DNA from: Flavobacterium sp. MedPE-SWcel
GTDB taxonomy: Bacteria > Bacteroidota > Bacteroidia > Flavobacteriales > Flavobacteriaceae
Assembly (NCBI GenBank): GCA_001874325.1
Contig: MPCW01000005.1
Coordinates: 141,244-205,243 of the forward strand
Direction of reading: 5' to 3'
DNA: 64,000 bases
The translations under genes and the position numbers were made by a program. Positions 55,638 to 63,912 of this stretch are shown here, one piece after another (the stretch's first letter is position 1; each line of letters starts with the position of its first letter). Below the pieces are notes generated by a model that made no database searches, was not told the DNA's origin, and saw only the letters and a list, made by a program, of their open reading frames with translations.

Positions 55638-56363
55638 TTACAAATAATCAGGCGCTATCTTTCTTATTATTGCATCAACATTTTCCTTAAAAGTTTTAGA
55701 AAATGATATAGAAACATCACTATGATTAAGATAACACAATGATTTCCCTGAATTGATACGAGAGATATAATTACTGTTTACGATATAACTATTATGTATT
55801 CTAAAGAAGAATAAAGGCAAGTTAGCTTCATAATGCTTTAGTGTTTTGTAAGCCGTAAGCTTCCTTCCGTTTTGCAAATAAAAATCTGTCGTATTATTAT
55901 CAGCTTTCAAATATACAATATCATGTAATGATATAAACTGATAATCACCATAAGATCGAATACAAATTGTATTATTTGCAACTACAGGATTTGTTTTTTG
56001 GAATTTCAGTAATGTTTTACGTAACTCAAACTTACTAAGAGGTTTTAGTAAATAATCAGACACTCCTGCTTTTATTGCATCAAAAGCAAATTTAGGAGTT
56101 GCAGTAAGCACTACAAAATATGGTAATATATCTAAGAATTGATATAACTCTGAAATTATAGATAAAGAAAGATCACTACTCCTTTTCTTAGGAGCTATCT
56201 CCATAAAAACAATTTGTGGCTCTAATTCTAACACTTTATTTATCGCATCATCTTTATCCTTTGCTACACCTACACAATAATATTCGGGGAAACCTTCGAA
56301 TGAGGATAAGATTTCCTTTACGTTTTCTTCATCGTTATCTATTATGAGGTAAGAATACTGCAC
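55638..56363 (-). CDS. LytTR-family response regulator with Glu at the phosphoacceptor site
   Basis: 241 residues. Receiver domain 1-120: acidic start 'LIIDNDEEN', Thr in 'VVLTATPKFAF', Lys in 'DYLLKPLSKFELRK'. The phosphoacceptor Asp, expected in an 'LDI' context, is Glu55 in 'IVFMEIAP'. The LytTR DNA-binding domain covers about 140-240 ('IVYLKADNNTTDFYLQNGR', 'FFRIHNSYIVN'). Glu often mimics phospho-Asp, so the protein may act without phosphorylation. It diverges from a NarL-type regulator across a 21-bp palindrome. Confidence 0.92.
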   Translation of the reverse strand: MQYSYLIIDNDEENVKEILSSFEGFPEYYCVGVAKDKDDAINKVLELEPQIVFMEIAPKKRSSDLSLSIISELYQFLDILPYFVVLTATPKFAFDAIKAGVSDYLLKPLSKFELRKTLLKFQKTNPVVANNTICIRSYGDYQFISLHDIVYLKADNNTTDFYLQNGRKLTAYKTLKHYEANLPLFFFRIHNSYIVNSNYISRINSGKSLCYLNHSDVSISFSKTFKENVDAIIRKIAPDYL

Positions 56364-56417
56364 TTTAAGAAAAAAATGTCAAATTTTCTGGAAAATTAAT
56401 TATAAAGTGTTTTACGA

Positions 56418-56438
56418 TTTTACGGTAAAACCGTAAAA
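56418..56438. promoter_or_regulatory. 21-bp palindrome between divergent response regulator genes
   Basis: TTTTACGGT-AAA-ACCGTAAAA is a perfect inverted repeat. A further direct half-copy TTTTACGA lies at 56410-56417. It stands 6 nt before the -7 box of the plus-strand regulator gene and about 55 bp from the start of the minus-strand gene. ACCGTAA resembles half-sites of LytTR proteins such as AgrA. An operator role is inferred. Confidence 0.6.
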
Positions 56439-56443
56439 ATTGT

Positions 56444-56451
56444 TAATTTTG
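56444..56451 (+). promoter_or_regulatory. -7 promoter element (TAATTTTG) for the NarL-type regulator gene
   Basis: TAATTTTG fits TAnnTTTG, 17 nt before the ATG at 56469. It overlaps the in-frame GTG at 56451, which is therefore not the start codon. Confidence 0.6.
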
Positions 56452-56468
56452 TGTATACATCTATATAT

Positions 56469-57149
56469 ATGTTACAAGATTTAAATATTTTAATTGTTGA
56501 TGACCATCCTATGACGGTTAATGGATATGTAAATGTACTATCCGAAGAGAAGTTTGAAAATCATAATTTAATTTTCACTAAAGCTCTTAATTGCGAGGAA
56601 GCTTATAACCTTATTTCAGATTCTGCTTCACAAGGTAACCCTTTTGATATTGCTTATCTTGATTTAAGCTTGCCACCTTATCCTGAAAAAAACATATTCT
56701 CAGGGTTTGATTTAGGTGTCCTTATAAAAAAATTAATCCCTGACTGTATCATTATCATTTTAACAATGCATAGTGAGGCTACATTAGTAGATAGACTTAT
56801 TAAAGAAATAAATCCTAAAGGGATATTATGTAAAAGTGATATTGATATTGATGAGTTTTTAAATGCATTCAAAATTATTTTTGAAAACAACGATACTTAT
56901 TTAAGTAACAAAATCGTAAAATCACTAAAGGATAAAGTTTTTGACAACTATAATCTTGATAATTATGATAAGCAAATTTTAATGCGCCTCTCTGAAGGAA
57001 TACTTACCAAAAACATTCCTAACTATGTACCATTATCATTAAGTGCCATAGAAAAGAGAAAAGCACGAATGAAAAATATGTTACTACAAGGAAAAGGTGG
57101 CGATGACTATGAACTTATCGAAGCTATTAAAAAGATGGGAGTTCTTTAA
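56469..57149 (+). CDS. NarL/FixJ-type response regulator
   Basis: 226 residues from ATG 56469. Receiver: 'NILIVDDHPMT' (acidic pair), phosphoacceptor Asp in 'IAYLDLSLPP', Thr in 'IIILTMHSE', Lys in 'GILCKSD'. The LuxR-like HTH covers about 160-225 ('LMRLSEGILTKNIPNYVPLS', 'SAIEKRKARMKN'). It has all phosphorylation residues. The NarL-class kinase with TPRs at 53176 is the likely phosphodonor. It is convergent with anmK (4-bp overlap). Confidence 0.9.
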   Translation: MLQDLNILIVDDHPMTVNGYVNVLSEEKFENHNLIFTKALNCEEAYNLISDSASQGNPFDIAYLDLSLPPYPEKNIFSGFDLGVLIKKLIPDCIIIILTMHSEATLVDRLIKEINPKGILCKSDIDIDEFLNAFKIIFENNDTYLSNKIVKSLKDKVFDNYNLDNYDKQILMRLSEGILTKNIPNYVPLSLSAIEKRKARMKNMLLQGKGGDDYELIEAIKKMGVL

Positions 57150-58219
57150 GTTTTAAAAACAACTCCTGAGCTATGATCATTTTTAGCTCCAGTTACACTA
57201 CACAAAACATTTGTTTCTCCTCTTAATTTTAGTACCCCTAACAATGCAAATATAAGAGCCTCTTTATATTCTATTGTTTTATTATCAGGAATAGTAACAT
57301 TTATTGATGGCATGAACTCCTCAAGCTTTTCAATTAAAAAACTATTATATACCCCACCTCCTGTTATTAATAGATTACCTTCCTGTCTTTCTTTCAAGAC
57401 TGCTTTTGCTATTTGCATAGCACTATGTACTACAAATGTGCATAATTTATCTTTTACACTAATAGTACTATTATCCATAATAGGTAGTACTACCTCTTTT
57501 ACAAACTCAAAGCCTAACGATTTCGGATAATCTTCTTTATAATAATCAAGATTATTAAGTAACCCTAACAGTTTTGAGTCTACTGTACCCGAAGCCGCTA
57601 TTTTACCTCCATCATCATAAGCATGACCTAGAATATTTGCATAATGATTTAATACTGTATTTACAGGGCAAATATCATAGGCTATGCGTTTCTTTCCTAC
57701 TTCAAAAGAAATATTAGAGAAGCCACCAAGATTAAGACAAAAATCATATTCTGAAAATAACAATCGATCACCAATAGGCACTAAGGGTGCTCCCTGTCCT
57801 CCAAAAACAACATCTTGCACTCTAAAATCACAAACAACAAGGCTATTGACATGAGAAGCTAACTCTTGTAAATTACCTATTTGTAAAGTAAATCCGTTTT
57901 GAGGTTGATGTAATATTGTGTGTCCATGAGAACAAATAACATCAATATCAACTATCTTATTACTAATTATAAAATCATTAATTATACCTGACAATAAGCT
58001 TGTATAATCTTTATTTAAACGAGCTAAAGCTTGGTCATCAAAATCTATTGCTGCTTGTAAACGATTTATCCAAGCTTCATCATAAGGAATTGTTTGAACT
58101 TCATGTAGTTTAAAACTCCAATTACCCTCTTTATACATCAGTGAAACATATGCAAGATCTACTCCATCTAACGATGTTCCTGACATGATCCCTATAACGT
58201 TATAGTTTTCCTTACTCAT
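57146..58219 (-). CDS. anmK: anhydro-N-acetylmuramic acid kinase
   Basis: 357 residues. Start 'YNVIGIMSGTSLDGVDLAYV' is the AnmK signature; further motifs are 'SHGHTILHQP', 'GGQGAPLVPIGD', 'NLGGFSNIS' and 'ITGGGVYN'. It phosphorylates and opens 1,6-anhydro-MurNAc from recycled cell wall. It diverges from the acyl-CoA dehydrogenase gene; its 3' end overlaps the NarL-type regulator gene by 4 bp on the opposite strand. Confidence 0.95.
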   Translation of the reverse strand: MSKENYNVIGIMSGTSLDGVDLAYVSLMYKEGNWSFKLHEVQTIPYDEAWINRLQAAIDFDDQALARLNKDYTSLLSGIINDFIISNKIVDIDVICSHGHTILHQPQNGFTLQIGNLQELASHVNSLVVCDFRVQDVVFGGQGAPLVPIGDRLLFSEYDFCLNLGGFSNISFEVGKKRIAYDICPVNTVLNHYANILGHAYDDGGKIAASGTVDSKLLGLLNNLDYYKEDYPKSLGFEFVKEVVLPIMDNSTISVKDKLCTFVVHSAMQIAKAVLKERQEGNLLITGGGVYNSFLIEKLEEFMPSINVTIPDNKTIEYKEALIFALLGVLKLRGETNVLCSVTGAKNDHSSGVVFKT

Positions 58220-58264
58220 GGGCTAAAAATACTTAATCTAGTTGAAAAATTGGCAATTAATAGT

Positions 58265-58272
58265 TACATTTG
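58265..58272 (+). promoter_or_regulatory. -7 promoter element (TACATTTG) for the acyl-CoA dehydrogenase gene
   Basis: TACATTTG fits TAnnTTTG, 34 nt before the ATG at 58307. Confidence 0.55.
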
Positions 58273-58306
58273 GGCACAATAAAACGAAAAATAAAGCGAA
58301 ATACTT

Positions 58307-59449
58307 ATGGATTTTAAACTTACTGAAGAACACCTGATGATACAACAGGCTGCAAGAGATTTTGCTCAGACAGAATTGCTTCCTGGTGTTATTGAAAGAG
58401 ATGAAACACAAACTTTCCCTGCAGAGCAAATGAAGAAAATGGGAGAACTTGGATTTCTAGGAATGATGGTAGACCCTAAATATGGAGGTAGTGGTCTTGA
58501 CACTATATCATATGTTCTTGCTATGGAAGAAATCTCTAAAGTTGACGCTTCAGCTTCAGTTGTAATGTCTGTAAACAATTCACTTGTTTGTTGGGGACTG
58601 CAAACTTTTGGTACAGAAGAACAAAAACAAAAATATCTTACTCGTCTTGCAACAGGTGAAATCATAGGTGCTTTCTGTTTATCTGAACCAGAAGCAGGTA
58701 GTGATGCTACATCGCAAAAAACAACAGCTATAGATAAAGGTGATCATTATTTAGTTAATGGTACTAAAAACTGGATTACAAATGGTAGTACTGCCGATGT
58801 TTATTTAGTAATAGCACAAACTGATATCGAAAAAAGACATAAAGGTATTAATGCTCTTATTATAGAGAAGGGTATGCCTGGTTTTGAAATTGGAGCAAAA
58901 GAGCAAAAACTTGGTATCAGAGGATCTGATACTCACTCTTTAATGTTTACAGATGTTAAAGTACCTAAAGAAAATCGTATTGGTGAAGATGGATTTGGTT
59001 TTAAATTTGCAATGAAAACACTTTCTGGTGGTAGAATAGGTATTGCTTCTCAAGCATTAGGTATTGCTGCCGGAGCTTATGAGCTTGCTCTTAAATATTC
59101 TAAAGAGCGTAAAGCTTTTGGTACTGAAATTTGCAATCACCAAGCAATCGCTTTTAAATTAGCTGATATGGCTGTGAGCATTGAAGCTTCTCGTCACCTT
59201 TGCTTAAAAGCTGCATGGGATAAAGATAATGGTGAGAATTATGACATCAGTGGAGCTATGGCTAAGCTATATGCATCTCAAACAGCTATGGACACTACAG
59301 TAGAAGCTGTACAGATACATGGTGGTAATGGATATGTAAAAGAATATCATGTTGAACGATTAATGCGTGATGCAAAAATAACTCAGATATATGAAGGTAC
59401 ATCTGAAATACAAAAAATTGTAATATCAAGATCGATTATCTCTCAATAA
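58307..59449 (+). CDS. acyl-CoA dehydrogenase
   Basis: 380 residues. N-terminal helical domain from 'FKLTEEHLMIQQAARDFAQ'; substrate/FAD region 'GAFCLSEPEAGSDATSQ' and 'NGTKNWITNGSTADVY'; C-terminal 'QTAMDTTVEAVQIHGGNGYV' and catalytic Glu in 'QIYEGTSEIQKIVI'. It oxidises short- to medium-chain or branched acyl-CoA with electrons passing to ETF. Chain-length preference cannot be told. Monocistronic, with a terminator. Confidence 0.95.
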   Translation: MDFKLTEEHLMIQQAARDFAQTELLPGVIERDETQTFPAEQMKKMGELGFLGMMVDPKYGGSGLDTISYVLAMEEISKVDASASVVMSVNNSLVCWGLQTFGTEEQKQKYLTRLATGEIIGAFCLSEPEAGSDATSQKTTAIDKGDHYLVNGTKNWITNGSTADVYLVIAQTDIEKRHKGINALIIEKGMPGFEIGAKEQKLGIRGSDTHSLMFTDVKVPKENRIGEDGFGFKFAMKTLSGGRIGIASQALGIAAGAYELALKYSKERKAFGTEICNHQAIAFKLADMAVSIEASRHLCLKAAWDKDNGENYDISGAMAKLYASQTAMDTTVEAVQIHGGNGYVKEYHVERLMRDAKITQIYEGTSEIQKIVISRSIISQ

Positions 59450-59454
59450 AAATT

Positions 59455-59480
59455 AAAAGCCGGTTTATCCGGCTTTTTTT
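59455..59480 (+). terminator. terminator of the acyl-CoA dehydrogenase gene
   Basis: Stem AAAAGCCGG/CCGGCTTTT with a 5-nt loop, then a T run to 59480, starting 5 nt after the stop. Confidence 0.94.
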
Positions 59481-59937
59481 ATACCCTTTTTATATTAAAA
59501 CTTAGCACTCTTATACTATTCTACTACCTATTTATACTTTAAAAAATAAGTTTACTTAGTAACTTTTAACGCTAATCTACTGATTAAAAAGAATAAAAAA
59601 CTGTAACTATCGTTAGTTACCAAAATCAATATCTAGACCCTTTTTATGGAAATTTAAATAATGATTATTAAAGGGTAACTATTATAGCTATTATTTAGTT
59701 GTTTTTAATCGAATAAAATAGCGCTATATCGAATATTTTGAGTCCTAGCCCATTAATCATTAATACTTTCCTACTTTTATACTGCTACTGTTGCTAAGTA
59801 ATCAAAATAATCAAGCAATAGTTGATAAAAATTTTCTACGCTCTAAGCTATTTATTCAAAATTAAGATTAATTATTCAGGATCATCTTTAATAATTAGTT
59901 GTTTTTTAAATGACATCATCTAAAACTAAATAAAATT
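59481..59937. other. 457-bp non-coding stretch before the XRE regulator, with repeated GTAACTA motifs
   Basis: Very AT-rich, without a coding frame. It contains a GTAACTA-TCGT-TAGTTAC inverted repeat (59603-59620) and loose copies of the half-site (AGTAACTT near 59558, GGTAACTATT near 59674), plus TTACTTAGTAA near 59551 and TTGCTAAGTAA near 59790. These might be operators for the XRE protein encoded downstream. No exact TAnnTTTG box was found close to its ATG. Confidence 0.4.
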
Positions 59938-60273
59938 ATGAACGTAATTGGTCAAAAAATCAAGAGATTAAGAGAGGAAAAAGGTATAACCCAAGAGGCA
60001 ATGGCTGCACAGCTAGATGTAACTCAAAGTAACTATGGTAGACTTGAAAAAGATGACCGCAGACTTAATGTGGTTAAGCTATTAAAGATTGTAAGAATCT
60101 TAAATACAAATATATCATCCATATTTAATGAAACTGACAATAATACAGGAGATACAGATAATCTTAACAATACAAATAAGGAGGTATATGATATACTTGT
60201 AGAAAGCCTTAGATCAGAAATACACCATCTTAAAGAAGAAATAAGCTTTCTTAGAGTAATAGTAAAAAGTTAA
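59938..60273 (+). CDS. XRE-family HTH transcriptional regulator
   Basis: 111 residues. HTH domain at about 5-62: 'IKRLREEKGITQEAMAAQLDVTQSNYGRLEK', a near-perfect XRE pattern. An Asn-rich linker (69-80) leads to a C-terminal helix 'VYDILVESLRSEIHHLKEEI', probably a dimerising coiled coil. Isolated gene with a long upstream region and a terminator downstream. Targets unknown. Such small XRE proteins occur both in mobile elements and as chromosomal regulators; nothing else here points to a mobile element. Confidence 0.88.
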   Translation: MNVIGQKIKRLREEKGITQEAMAAQLDVTQSNYGRLEKDDRRLNVVKLLKIVRILNTNISSIFNETDNNTGDTDNLNNTNKEVYDILVESLRSEIHHLKEEISFLRVIVKS

Positions 60274-60329
60274 GTTCTTTACTATATCACAATATCAAGG
60301 AATCTATATTTTAGAATAATTGAATTTAT

Positions 60330-60373
60330 AAAAAGAGACAAGGCTATCAAAATTGATAGCCTTGTCTCTTTTT
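60330..60373. terminator. bidirectional terminator between the XRE gene and the T9SS protein gene
   Basis: A 15-bp stem AGAGACAAGGCTATC and its complement, with a 6-nt loop and A/T runs on both sides, lies between convergent genes. Confidence 0.94.
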
Positions 60374-60398
60374 ATAAATAATTTTCTTTTTTACAAAA

Positions 60399-63300
60399 TT
60401 AACGTATCATAGAAAAATGCCCTTTATGCACAGTACCGTCCTGACGTGTAACTGAAAACCAATAATCTGTAGAAGGCAAAACATTACCATCATAAGTACC
60501 ATCCCATCCTTGACTTTGAGAATCAAATCCTGTTATAATTTTTCCATATCTATCAAATATAATCACAAATAGATCTGGTTCAAACGAAGAAAAAGGAATC
60601 CTCCATGTCTCATTAACTCCATCTCCATTAGGAGTAAAAAACTTAGGGTAGTTCAATAATACTACCTCTTGTTCTACAACCCCACATCCGTTAGTGTCAC
60701 GAATATACACTGTATATAAACCTGCTTTAAGATCTGTAAAAGTATTTTCTGATTGATATGATACTCCATTAATTGAATACTCATAATTACCAATACCTGT
60801 TACTAATACAGTAATTGTATTATTATTATAAGTCCAATCTTCAGTATCAATACCAATAATTGTTGCCGGAGCAGATAGTTCTACTGTAACCTCTCCATTT
60901 ACCTGACATGAATCATCAGTAACTGTAACCGAATAAACTCCAGGTTCAGTTACAATAATAGACGAAGTTGTTTCTTCTGTAGACCATAGGTAAGAATCAT
61001 ATACATTACCTGCAAATAATGTTATAAAACTATCTTCGCATATATATCGAAACTCTTCTAATTGTAAAACAGGATTGGAATTAAGCTGAAGCTCAAAAGA
61101 AACTACATCGTGACAAATAGTAATAAAATTATGTATTAAACGAGCATAAATAATTGTTGTAGCTTGATTAGCTGTATACAACTCTGGCAATGGATTTTCC
61201 CCCGTATCGGCATCATCTGGCGTAAGATGATAAGTAAGCGTATAAAAATCTTCACTCTGATCACCTAAAATAATATCATTCAATTCTGATAAATTAAATT
61301 CATGTGAAAGTTCATTTTCACTATCAGAATCAATGCAGTAAAAAAGGTTATCTGGCTGAATAGCTTCAACTAAATCAGGAAGTACATCTATATTTTGAGT
61401 TACTCTATTAATATTACCACAACCATCTTCTACTACAAAACGATAAGATCCTGATGCCAAATCTTCAAAAACATTACTATTCCCGTTATCTAAATTAAAC
61501 GGTTCACCGTCCATCATATCTATACTATAAGTAAGTGTTGGTATACCATCAGCATCTATAAAAACATTATTTGGACTCCCTGAACAAGCTAATCTATATA
61601 CACTATTAATTCTTGGGTCACTTAAGTAATTAAATGTCCCTAGCTCTTCTAAACAATTTTTAGTTTCATTACCATTACCATAACTATCAAAAGACTTTAT
61701 AATTCTAAAATCTCCTGAAAAAGTTAAATTTAATATTGTTGTGTTATTTTCTAATTGCAAAGAATTATCTTCAGTAGGTACACTTCCCTCAGTATAAACT
61801 GTATTTGTATCAGGATGTCCCCATTCATTAGTATCTGTATTTAATAACCTTTGAAGCCAATATGTAGGAGTTCCAGAAGACACAGCAGTATCTGACATTA
61901 TTATATCAAAAGAACCACAATTAGGCACAAAAGTAAATGGAGTTTCAGAAGGCTCATAACCAACTACATTTATAGTTAATTCTTGTTCAATACCACAAAC
62001 ATCCACCCCTTGAAATGTATAATCTCCCTCTGGCAAATTATCCATAAAAAAACTACCCGAAACAATACTACCCGATAAATCAGATGGCACTGTACCACTA
62101 TAAGTATTAGGCGCGCCTACAAGAGTAACAGATGTTAAAGCCCCATTTCCACTTAATATCTCTATAGCTCCAATACCTATAGTACAATCTGCTAATGTAT
62201 TAATTACAAAATCTTGCTCAACAAATGGTGGTACTTCTACAGGTAGCTCATATACATCACCACATATATCGGTTATACGTATAACATAATTTCCCAATGG
62301 AAGATCTGGTATCAATAACCTTCCGCTACTATTAATTGAAGATGACACATCTTGTGGCAAAGGTTCTGTAAGAGTATCAATATAAGCTGAAGGAGCATCT
62401 ATAATTTGAGCTGTAACAATATCTCTATCACCTACAGAAGCAACAATTCTACCCAAATTAGAAAAACACCCATTATTTCTTCCTGCAACTACAGGATCTG
62501 GTATAATATATATAACTTCAAAATCAACAGAAGCCTCTCTACCACAAGCATCAACTAAATCTACTGAATAATTTCCTTCAGGAATAGGAGAACCTTCTCC
62601 TCCATATTGAATGCTACTTATTGAAAAAGGTCCTGGATGTGAAGTATTAAACTCTTCAGGATTAAATCCTTCAGGAGTAGTACTAAAATTTAATGTAAAT
62701 GGGGGACTATACTGCGAAATGTTTAATGCTAAAAAAAATGTACCACATTCAAGTTCTTCTAATGTTTGAGAGATTTGTGGAACAGGGTTTATAACCATTC
62801 CTGAATTTCCGTATTCAATATCACATCCATTAGTAATTTGTATATCATAAGTATACTCAACATCATCATATAATGCAAACTCATGAATAAGTTCAAAGCT
62901 ATTAGGTGCACCTTCATTATAAGTAACCGTTTCAATAATATCAGGAGCTCCTTCTGGAGGATGAATGGTATAAGTAATAGTTAAAGGGTAACTAATTGCA
63001 ACGCCTTCTGGATAAACAATAGTATTAGTAATGGTCACCGAATCACAATCTCCAGTAAAAACCTCTTCATACTCTGGTACTGTAACAACTGGATCTGCTG
63101 TTTGTAATACTAAAGTATAAGTAGTCACAACACCTTGACCACATATATCAAAAACACGTATATTATAAGTCCCCTCAGCCAAACCTTCAAAAACATTAGA
63201 TGTTTGAAGAGGTCTCGTCTCAGGACCCGATATAATTTCATATTGAGCAGCCTCTCCATTTGTAGTCGTTATTGCTATTTCACCTCCAATAGAACAGTTT

Positions 63301-63668
63301 TGGTTAACTGAACTTATAACATAAGATAGTGGTTCTATGACATCTTCAACTACAACAGAAACTTCTTGAGAATTAGATTCTCCTTCAAAAGATTGTACAG
63401 CAATGATAGTATAAGTTCCAGAATCAAGATTATCTACCGAAGTATCACTTGTAACAGCAACAGGGTCTACAAGATTTGGTTGTAGAAAAACAGTGTAAAT
63501 AAAACTAGCCCCAGCTGTATCATTAGTCACATTAAATGTGAGACTACCATTGTCATCACAACTTTCATTTGTAGCAATCACATCCAAATCAAAATCTTGT
63601 AACTGCGCAAACGAAAAAAATGGAATGTAAAACACAAAAACTAGTATTGATAAATTAACATTTACCAT
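60399..63668 (-). CDS. large T9SS type B cargo protein, paralogue of the 1259-aa protein
   Basis: About 1089 residues from the ATG at 63668, which puts the signal peptide first (LSILVFVFYIPFFSFAQ); a TTG 36 nt upstream is less likely. Same architecture as the protein at 30137: shared N-terminal pattern (DF-L-V...C..NG-LTF-V), repeated 'LPLGNYVIRITDICG' and 'LPEGDYTFQGVDVCG' units, and the shared 'YWLQR...FRIIKSFDSYGNG' and 'DGEPFNLDNGNSNVFEDL' blocks. The C-terminal 80 residues start 'FTPNGDGVNETWRI' and end 'HKGHFSMIR', a type B T9SS signal. Probably a surface or adhesin-like protein. Confidence 0.92.
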   Translation of the reverse strand: MVNVNLSILVFVFYIPFFSFAQLQDFDLDVIATNESCDDNGSLTFNVTNDTAGASFIYTVFLQPNLVDPVAVTSDTSVDNLDSGTYTIIAVQSFEGESNSQEVSVVVEDVIEPLSYVISSVNQNCSIGGEIAITTTNGEAAQYEIISGPETRPLQTSNVFEGLAEGTYNIRVFDICGQGVVTTYTLVLQTADPVVTVPEYEEVFTGDCDSVTITNTIVYPEGVAISYPLTITYTIHPPEGAPDIIETVTYNEGAPNSFELIHEFALYDDVEYTYDIQITNGCDIEYGNSGMVINPVPQISQTLEELECGTFFLALNISQYSPPFTLNFSTTPEGFNPEEFNTSHPGPFSISSIQYGGEGSPIPEGNYSVDLVDACGREASVDFEVIYIIPDPVVAGRNNGCFSNLGRIVASVGDRDIVTAQIIDAPSAYIDTLTEPLPQDVSSSINSSGRLLIPDLPLGNYVIRITDICGDVYELPVEVPPFVEQDFVINTLADCTIGIGAIEILSGNGALTSVTLVGAPNTYSGTVPSDLSGSIVSGSFFMDNLPEGDYTFQGVDVCGIEQELTINVVGYEPSETPFTFVPNCGSFDIIMSDTAVSSGTPTYWLQRLLNTDTNEWGHPDTNTVYTEGSVPTEDNSLQLENNTTILNLTFSGDFRIIKSFDSYGNGNETKNCLEELGTFNYLSDPRINSVYRLACSGSPNNVFIDADGIPTLTYSIDMMDGEPFNLDNGNSNVFEDLASGSYRFVVEDGCGNINRVTQNIDVLPDLVEAIQPDNLFYCIDSDSENELSHEFNLSELNDIILGDQSEDFYTLTYHLTPDDADTGENPLPELYTANQATTIIYARLIHNFITICHDVVSFELQLNSNPVLQLEEFRYICEDSFITLFAGNVYDSYLWSTEETTSSIIVTEPGVYSVTVTDDSCQVNGEVTVELSAPATIIGIDTEDWTYNNNTITVLVTGIGNYEYSINGVSYQSENTFTDLKAGLYTVYIRDTNGCGVVEQEVVLLNYPKFFTPNGDGVNETWRIPFSSFEPDLFVIIFDRYGKIITGFDSQSQGWDGTYDGNVLPSTDYWFSVTRQDGTVHKGHFSMIR

Positions 63669-63867
63669 ACTACCAAATTGGCTCTTAATACAATTTAAAA
63701 ACAAAATTTATGACTTTTAAAAGTTAAGCACTAAATCAAAAACAAAAAAATCGTTCAAATAGTATTTAGCAAAACAAATTTAAGAATAAATTAAGTGAAA
63801 TTCTGTTGATAATTTAGTTAATAGTAAAGGTATTATTAACAATTGTTTTATTTCAGGGTTTTCTATA
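63669..63867. other. AT-rich intergenic region, nothing recognised
   Basis: The spacer between the T9SS protein gene and the terminator of the rRNA operon. No further RNA or coding feature was seen. The T9SS gene promoter should lie here, but only a degenerate AAATTTTG near 63709-63702 was found. Confidence 0.4.
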
Positions 63868-63903
63868 CAAAAAACCCCCTCTATCAATCGATAGAGGGGG
63901 TTT
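63868..63903 (-). terminator. terminator of the rRNA operon
   Basis: On the minus strand: stem CCCCCTCTATC/GATAGAGGGGG (11 bp, 4-nt loop) followed by TTTTTT, starting about 10 nt after the 5S 3' end. Confidence 0.94.
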
Positions 63904-63912
63904 ATAAAAAAA

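Noticed and set aside
56451..56471. GTG start at 56451 for the NarL-type regulator
   Set aside because: Its G is the last base of the TAATTTTG promoter box; the ATG at 56469 begins the receiver domain correctly.
59938..60273. XRE regulator as a sign of a prophage or toxin-antitoxin module
   Set aside because: No partner toxin, integrase or phage gene is adjacent; neighbours are core metabolic and surface protein genes.
63669..63704. TTG start at 63704 for the second T9SS protein
   Set aside because: It would add 12 residues before a normal signal peptide; the ATG at 63668 fits better.
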